In this document: piece after piece, positions 57,425-64,000 of the stretch
Position numbering within the stretch: position 1 is the stretch's first letter
Layout: every line of letters begins with the position of its first letter
Source: Emydura subglobosa
Taxonomy: Eukaryota; Chordata; Testudines; Chelidae
DNA length: 64,000 nt
Direction of reading: 5' to 3'
Assembly (NCBI GenBank): GCA_007922225.1
Contig: ML680086.1
Location: 4,766,259 to 4,830,258, forward strand
Translations under genes and position numbers: made by a program
The notes under the pieces: model-generated
What the model saw: the letters and a program-made list of their open reading frames with translations, nothing else
Databases searched by the model: none
What the model was told of the DNA's origin: nothing

Positions 57425-57580
57425 TAGCCAAAGGGAGCCAGTATTATCCCAATTCTACTGACAAAAATTGATGCACAAAGTTAAGTGACTCGCAAAGCCA
57501 TGGCAGAGCTGGCAATAGTACACAGGTCTCCTTGATTCCCAATCTGCCATCCACTAGCTCACACTGGCTCTTTGAATTTT
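57425..57580 (-). repeat. MIR-like SINE
   Basis: The plus strand reads TATTATCCCAATTCTACTGA, AAGTTAAGTGACTCGC, GGCAGAGCTGGCAATAG and CACTAGCTCACACTGG, the antisense of MIR. Confidence 0.6.
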
Positions 57581-57861
57581 TTCAATTAGCAACAAAGCAG
57601 GAAACTGCTGTCTCAACAGTCTGAAAGCTGCCCCTGAGCTGGACTTTTTGCAGGGAAGCATCAATCAGTAGCACACTACTCAGCTCTGGAACTCAGTTTT
57701 AACATTCAGTAAATATTTATTCAGCTTGCTGAACTATTTGAATATTTACTGCAGTTACCTTTTAATGTCCTCTCTTTAGAACCTGCCAAGTCTGCATGTC
57801 TTCCCTCTGCAGAAGCCAAACCACACTCATGGTAAGTCCAGAGAGGGGCCTGCTGGGTAGC

Positions 57862-59415
57862 ATATCACAGAATCATACAAGATTAGGGTTGGAAGGGACC
57901 TCAGGAGGTCATCTAGTTCAACCCCCTGCTCAAAGCAGGACCAACCCAACTAAATCATCCCAGCCAGGGCTTTGTCAAGCCAGGCCTTAAAAACCACTAA
58001 GGATGGCGATTCCACTATCTCTCTAGGTAATCCATTCCAGTACTTCACCACCCTCCTAGTGAAACAGTTTTTCCCTAATATCCAACCTCCCCCACTGCAA
58101 CTTAAGACCATTGCTCCTTGCTCTGTCATTTACTACCACCAAGAACAGCCTAGCTCCATCCTGCCTGGAAACCCTTTACACCCTTCACTCTTCTCTTCTG
58201 CAGGCTAAACAAGCCTAGTTCCCTCAGCCTCTCCTCATAAGTCTTGTGCTCCAGCCCCTAATCATTTTCGTTGCCCTCCACTGGACTCTCCAATTTGTCC
58301 ACATCCTTCCAGTAGTGGGGGCCCAAAACTGGACACAGTACTCCAAATGTGGCCTCACTAGTGCTGAATAGAGGTGAATAATCACTTCCCTCAATCTGCT
58401 GGCAATGCTCCTACTAATGCAGTCCAATTTGCCATTAGCCTTCTTAGCAATAAGGGCACATTGTTGATTCATATCCAGCTTCTTATCTACTGTAACCCCC
58501 AAGTCCTTTTCCAAAGAACTGCCTAGCCAGTTGGTCCCCAGTCTGTAGCAGTGCATGGGATTCTTCTGTCCTAAGTACAGGACTCATCACTTGTCCTTGT
58601 TGAACCTCATCATATTTCTTTTGGCCCAATCATCTAATCTGTCTAGTCACTCTGTAGCCTATCCCTACCCTCCAGCGTATTTACCACTCCCGCCAGTTTA
58701 GTATCATCTGCAAACCTGCTAAGGGTGCAATGTATCCCATCATCTAAATGTTGAGCAAAACCAGCCCCAGGAATAACTCTTGGGACTCTCCGCTTGATAC
58801 TGGCTGACAACTAGACAGTGAGCTATTGATCACTACCCATTGAGGCCGATGATCTAGCCAGCTTTCTATCAACCTTACAGACCATTCATCCAACCCATAC
58901 TTCTTTAAGTTGCCGATAAGAATACTATGGGAGACTGTATCAAAAGCTTTGCTAAAGTCAAGGTATGTCACGTCCACAGCTTTCCCCACATCCACAGAGC
59001 CTGTCACCTCTTCATAGAAAGCAGTCAGGTTGGTCAGGCATGACTTGCCTTGGTGAATCCAAGCTGACTGTTCCTGATCATCTTCCTCTCTTCCACGTGC
59101 CTCAAAATGGATTGCTTGAGGAACTTTGTTCCATGTTTTTTCTGGGGACTGAGGTGAGTCTGACTGGTCTGTAGTTCCCCAGGTTCTCCTTCTTTCCTTT
59201 TATAAAGATGGGCACTATATTTGCCTTTTTCCAGTCATCCGGGACCTCCAACGATCGTGGCAAGTTTTCAAAGATAATGGCTCTGCAACCACATCAGCCA
59301 ACTCTCTCAGCACCCTCAGATGCATTGCATCCAGCCCCATGGACTTGTGTATGTCCAGCTTTGCTAAACAGTCCTGAATCTGTTCTTTCCCCGCTGATGG
59401 CTGCTCACCTCCTCT
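57862..59415 (-). mobile_element. CR1 LINE, 1.55 kb, truncated
   Basis: The 3' end lies at the left (AGAATCATACAAGATTAGGG, TGGAAGGGACCTCAGGAGG complement). The minus strand carries RT blocks including DVTYLDFSKAFDTVSHSIL and GLDEWSVRLIESWLDHR, later the damaged ADD region and [14 protein letters not shown]. Stops and frameshifts break the ORF. Confidence 0.93.
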
Positions 59416-62400
59416 CTGTATCCGTGAGAGGAATCTCTGGCTGAATGCCTGCCTAGGGTGCAGTGGGTATAGCCCAGTTACAGAGAACTGCTGAAATTTA
59501 CTGAACAGGGAAAGCGGAGAACTGGAGGCTGAGTGACAAGGTTAGCTGCATAACGAGGAGGAGAATCTGACGATCTGGAAGCTACTGCCATGGTCGTATA
59601 CCTGGGACCTAGAGTGACGTGCGGTCATGGGTTGAGCAGTACCCACATGGAAGAAGAGCATGAAAGGGGCTTGTAAGCTGAGAACAGCAGTGACTCCCAT
59701 ACCCACCCTATAGACAGGGTACCACTATCAAGTCTGTCTATTTCCAAGCACAGTGTCTGCAAACAGATTGATGGAACCTGGCCATTTGGCTTCACTGAGA
59801 GGCAAATCCATGGCAAGCCTGACATCGTTCTACAAAGAAACTGTTTAATCAAAACACAGGGAAGTACCTGAAAAAGCCCTAACAAGTCACAACTAAACGC
59901 AAACCAAGGGCTTTCCACATTTTGTCTTCTCCCAAGTGGGAAAACCAGGATTTTACCTGACTAGCCAACCAGCCCATCCGGGATGGGGAACAGACATTTC
60001 TCAGGCTATTTAAAAATTCTCAATGTCTGAATTCAGGAACTTCGAATGAAAGTGCCTCATTAATCACAACTTGTGCCACTAGCAAGATGCTGAAGAATGA
60101 GAATTTAGCAAGAAAAGCCACAAAGATTATAGAGAGAATAGTCGCAAATAAAAGTACAAAATAGGAAAGTAGCTAGTGGACAGGATAGTTTCCCCACAAC
60201 AGTAATTTCATAAACTCACCCACAATTCATAAGTGTCACAGACAGACACACCCCCACCCCCATCTGTCACAATTCCAGCCCCAAAGGCATTGATACTCTA
60301 AGGAAGGCGGCCTTGCCATTGCATGCCAACACAGTGTGTTGCGTGTTAGCAGTTCTAGGCTGGTGATCTGTTAGGAATAATGCTTTCAGTGGACTTTAAA
60401 ATCCATTTTTGTTTTTGCAGCCTAACTGGAGTAATTTAATTACTGCCTAACAAATTCCTTCTCTGCAGATGGGAGTCTGTGAATCAATTAAAACGTCACA
60501 ATTCTCTTTTCGACCTGAACCTTCCCCCATGTTATTATACCAAGCCATGGGCAGCTCCTTTGAAGTTTGTGCTCATCCCAGCCTTTTGCTCTTTCTACTC
60601 CACAGTTTACTCACCCACAGGCCACTTGGGCACTAAGAATATTTGAAGCACTAGTTTTGTATTTCCTCAGGATCTTGCTGGTTTCACTCTTTTCTGGACA
60701 TGGACTTTTCTTCACTCCTCCTGTTCCTCTGGGTACTCCCTGCATCCAGGAATGCAGAACTGATCTGTTTTGCATGGAGAGGGAAACCTTGCTGTATAAA
60801 TACTCCTTTGAGTGGAGCACTCATTTCCGAGAATCTTAAACTGTTTACATCTCTTCAGGCTATACACAGTAATTAGGAGGCACTTCAGTTGGAGATTAGT
60901 CCCTCAAACAGCTGCAGCGATGCTCAGCACACACAGACTGAGCTTTTCTCTAAAGTTACAGTTACCTTGATCACGATGAGAATCAAAGGGTCTGTTCTAC
61001 AGGTTACAGCTCTGTGCTTGGACAAAGAGGAATAACCCACTTGTAATGATCACAGAGCTCTAGTGCCCAGCAGGGAGAATGCTGCTCAAAGACAACAGGA
61101 GCCCTGAATGAGACAGGACGCTGATGGACCTAATCAAGTCCTTTACCCCCCATCTCTCCTGTGGAGCTTCATCCTCTGGCCTCACCCTTCCAGTCTTTGC
61201 CCATGTTACCTCCCTATGCCTAGAGTTATCACCTAACCTGTCTGCCACACCCCCGCTACCTCCTTTTCCCACCTGCAATCATCCAGCAATTACTCACATA
61301 GAAGACAAATATCAGGGAAGTCTGAGTTCACTAACATAGCTCTGAATTTCATTTGTTGGGGGTTTGGCATTGTCGATTTTGAGCAGGCAGTTTTGTGACA
61401 TGGGGGAAGTTTTCAAAAATCAAAACTAAAATTTCAATATAAAAATTCTATGGAAAAATTTGAAAATCCAATCTATTTAATGAAGCCAATGGAACAAAAA
61501 TGCCAGGAAAATTCATGCAAGAGTTTGTATGTTTTGACCAGCTCCACATTTGGCAGCAGCAGAGCTCTGGCATTGTGACCCTCCACCCATGCAGGGAGGG
61601 TTTTCACAGCTCTAGGGTCACAGTTTTCCCCCAAAGGACACCCTTGCTTCTGCAGAAGGTGAGGGCATTCACCTGGGAAAACTCCAGTCTCACCAAGGGC
61701 AAGTGGAGCATTCATTACCATCCCCTTCTGCTGAGTGGTGGCAGATGGGATCTTGCAGATTTGCTTCTCAGTGGAGGAGAAATCAGTGACATGCTGTCTG
61801 GGTGCAGTCTTACAGCAACTGGTTTATTTTACACTAGATACAGCAGTCAGTGAACAAATGTGGATACACATGGCATGCAGGTAATCCACTATAATAGGAA
61901 CCTCAGCACAACACACATCACTGCCCAGTTCCCAGGAAGCGCCTCTACTCCCAGCATCATACCTCCCAGCATGTCAACTGGCTAAAGCAGGACTCAGCGC
62001 CCTTCAGGTTGGGCCCGTCTGCCCCCCCGAAAATGGAAATGGATGGGGCAGATGGGCCCAGCCTGAGTGGCACTGTAACCCTATGTACAGGTCGCAACAC
62101 CACTCCACCTTGGAGCCCTTGGCAAGCTGCCCTTCAACCAGCACAGGAGAGTTTGGGGGTCAAAGCGGGACAGTCCAACGTACCCCGTGACTGTTGGGAG
62201 GTCAACAGCACTGACTGGTTAGAAAAATTATGGCTGAGAGAATTCACTTGCTGCTTGCAAGAGACCCTTCAAAATACACCACATCACAAAAACAATACAA
62301 GCTGTTCGCCAAACGCTGAACTATGCCTGCAGGTTAAGAAAATAACTTGTAAGACTAGGTAACAGCGCCATCTGGTGACTCCTCTCATAACGATTCCATG

Positions 62401-63232
62401 CGCATCCACAAGGTAACATTTGCCTCTTCTTGCCCTTTAAAACTAAAACTAGGATTTGATTATTACTAACCAAGGTGTAATTGCTTTGAATATTTTGAAA
62501 AGAAAAAGTTAAAAATGATAGACATGTTTAAGGACCTGATTCTGAAACCCTATGTTATCTGACTACTCACATCAGAGATCCTACTGAAGTCAATTTAAAA
62601 TCAATAGGATTACTTGCATGAGCAAAGATTATTCTTGTAATTAAATGTGCAGGATTGGGCCCAAAAACTGTTACTGTGGAAAGAAATTTAAAAAAACTCT
62701 GCCAATTCCATCCGCTGAAGAGTATATAACTTTTTTAAAGCTTGTAATATGTACTTTGTTAATAGATTAGAATGGCTCCAAAGTTATTCACAAACATAGA
62801 TGAGTTTGCAGACTGGAATTCATAATGATTGAATTGTAGAAGAAAAATCTAAGGAAATGTCTACCCCCCTAATCTGTGCGTTCTCTAGCCCTGAACATTC
62901 AGTAACTTCACAGCCAAGAGAATGCATTTGTCCCTTCCTCTCTCTCTATTTTTTTGTGATTTGTATTAGTCTCATTTTCTAAAATATATTATGACAAGCT
63001 ATTTATCTCAGTCCACAGTTTTAAAACCTTGGTGTGCCTTTCCCACTCCTCCTCCCTTGTAGGAATTTCACTAATAAATCACTGTGTGTAAGAAGCCAGG
63101 CTTTCTGATATGAATTCAGAGCATTCCCTTAAGAAGCAATATTCCTGGCCTGAAAGCTTGTGTATTACAACTTGCACGTGGATCCAAAAATGATAATAAA
63201 AGCCTCATATTATCTACCTTGTCTACGAAAAA

Positions 63233-63256
63233 ACAAACAAATAAATAAATAAATTA
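63233..63256 (+). repeat. (AAAT)n / A-rich simple repeat
   Basis: AACAAACAAATAAATAAATAAATTAATT. Confidence 0.85.
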
Positions 63257-63458
63257 ATTAAGCTTCAGAAAAACTGGGAAACATCCCACCCAAAGAGAAA
63301 ACTTTGTCATATGTCTTTTCATATTGACTTTAAACAGATGAAACTTTTAAATTGTCAGCAATAATCAGCATAAGTATCTGTTGCAGCAGTATTACACGGT
63401 AACAATTTTTATGTTTTCATTTCTCCTTACGATTTTTTTCTTCTTACACAAAGATCCT

Positions 63459-63526
63459 TTAAAAAAAAAAAAAAGTAAATATGCTTTGGACAGCATTTGA
63501 AATGCCCCAGAAATAAATAAATAAAT
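63459..63526 (+). repeat. Poly(A) run and short (AAAT)n
   Basis: A run of about 14 A after CCTTT near 63460, and AAATAAATAAATAAATG near 63510. Confidence 0.8.
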
Positions 63527-63749
63527 GTCGTTAGGCAGAAAAAGGTATTTCCTGTTCCCATCCTTTCTCCTCTTGGGTGGATGTTTAGTCTGGGTTTGGA
63601 TTTTTGTTGTACTGCCCCGGTAGCCCTGTTTAAGTGATGTGATCTCAGAGCCTTAGTCAGGGCTTAATTCTTGGGCTCTGAAGCTAGGACAATTTAGATG
63701 AGACACTAAAGAGAGATTTTAAGCTTCTCACTGGAAACATACAGCCTAA

Positions 63750-63960
63750 TCCAACCACCCACCCACCCACCACCCAACCCAAATACAGGCATAGCACAAC
63801 ACAAAACACACACCCAACCCCAACACAAAATACCCATACAGCACACAAAACATACACACAATGCCGCTGCACACACCCAACCCAACCACACACAGCACTA
63901 CCCAAAACACACTGTATAATCCAAACACATACGCCAGCACAACACAAACACACAACTCCC
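63750..63960 (+). repeat. C/A-rich low-complexity tract
   Basis: CCACCCACCCACCCACC followed by 200 bases of mixed CAACCC, ACACAAAACAC and similar words, with almost no G. The open frame on the minus strand here (Val/Cys/Gly-rich) is a product of composition. Confidence 0.85.
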
Positions 63961-64000
63961 CTTTGCATCCCTACCTCACAACACTGACATCACTGTCCAC

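Larger units (their letters stand above)
52562..64000 (-). other. NDRG3: 5' NDRG3 intron, to the window edge
   Basis: No exon encoding the expected ~31 N-terminal residues was found on the minus strand, although donor-like sites were checked. Contains MITE, hAT, MIR and CR1 elements listed separately. Stretches 54321-57424 and 59416-63230 hold nothing else I recognise. The last 2 kb are AT-rich. Confidence 0.6.

Noticed and set aside
63684..63968. 94-codon Cys/Val/Gly-rich minus-strand frame
   Set aside because: Product of a C/A-rich low-complexity tract.

Overview
The window is vertebrate nuclear DNA, most likely from a turtle. The genes are split into short exons by GT-AG introns. The repeats are CR1 and L3-like LINEs, MIR-like SINE cores, hAT and Harbinger-type DNA elements, and two tyrosine-recombinase (DIRS) retrotransposons. 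This mix is typical of turtles, but the species call is an inference.

Two host genes lie head to tail on the minus strand. SLA2 (Src-like adaptor 2, SH3-SH2 adaptor) occupies 1074-9311 with a complete, in-frame coding sequence in seven exons (262 codons). NDRG3 (alpha/beta-hydrolase-fold, NDR family) occupies 23189-52561 with its last 13 coding exons (343 codons, ending in MEVSC and a stop). About 31 N-terminal residues are missing and probably lie beyond the right edge. The SLA2-NDRG3 order and orientation match human chromosome 20q11, not the paralogous SLA/NDRG1 region of chromosome 8q24. All exon junctions were checked for phase and keep the frame.

Layout: 1-9311 SLA2 (GC-rich); 9312-13690 upstream region with a MIR core, a 27-base G run and an L3-like LINE tail; 13694-21582 a CR1 LINE split by a 6-kb DIRS element (DIRS-A); 21830-22520 old LINE and MITE-like remnants; 23189-35408 NDRG3 3' end and eleven of its introns and exons; 35408-50490 one 15-kb NDRG3 intron holding a CR1, a second DIRS (DIRS-B, itself hit by a CR1 and a hAT element), an L2-like LINE broken by a Harbinger element, and an L3-like LINE broken by a tandem-repeat element and a hAT element; 50490-52561 four NDRG3 exons; 52562-64000 the next intron, with a small hAT element, MIR-like pieces, a 1.55-kb CR1 and AT-rich or CA-rich simple sequence.

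The most unusual part is the DIRS pair. Both copies keep inverted terminal repeats and an internal complementary region that matches the two outer ends joined together, as expected for replication through a circle. They share a Cys/His motif with identical spacing at the N-terminus of their first ORF. DIRS-A keeps an intact YLDD box and is broken only by point lesions. DIRS-B has lost its catalytic reverse-transcriptase box by internal deletion. No new host pathway or defence system was found.
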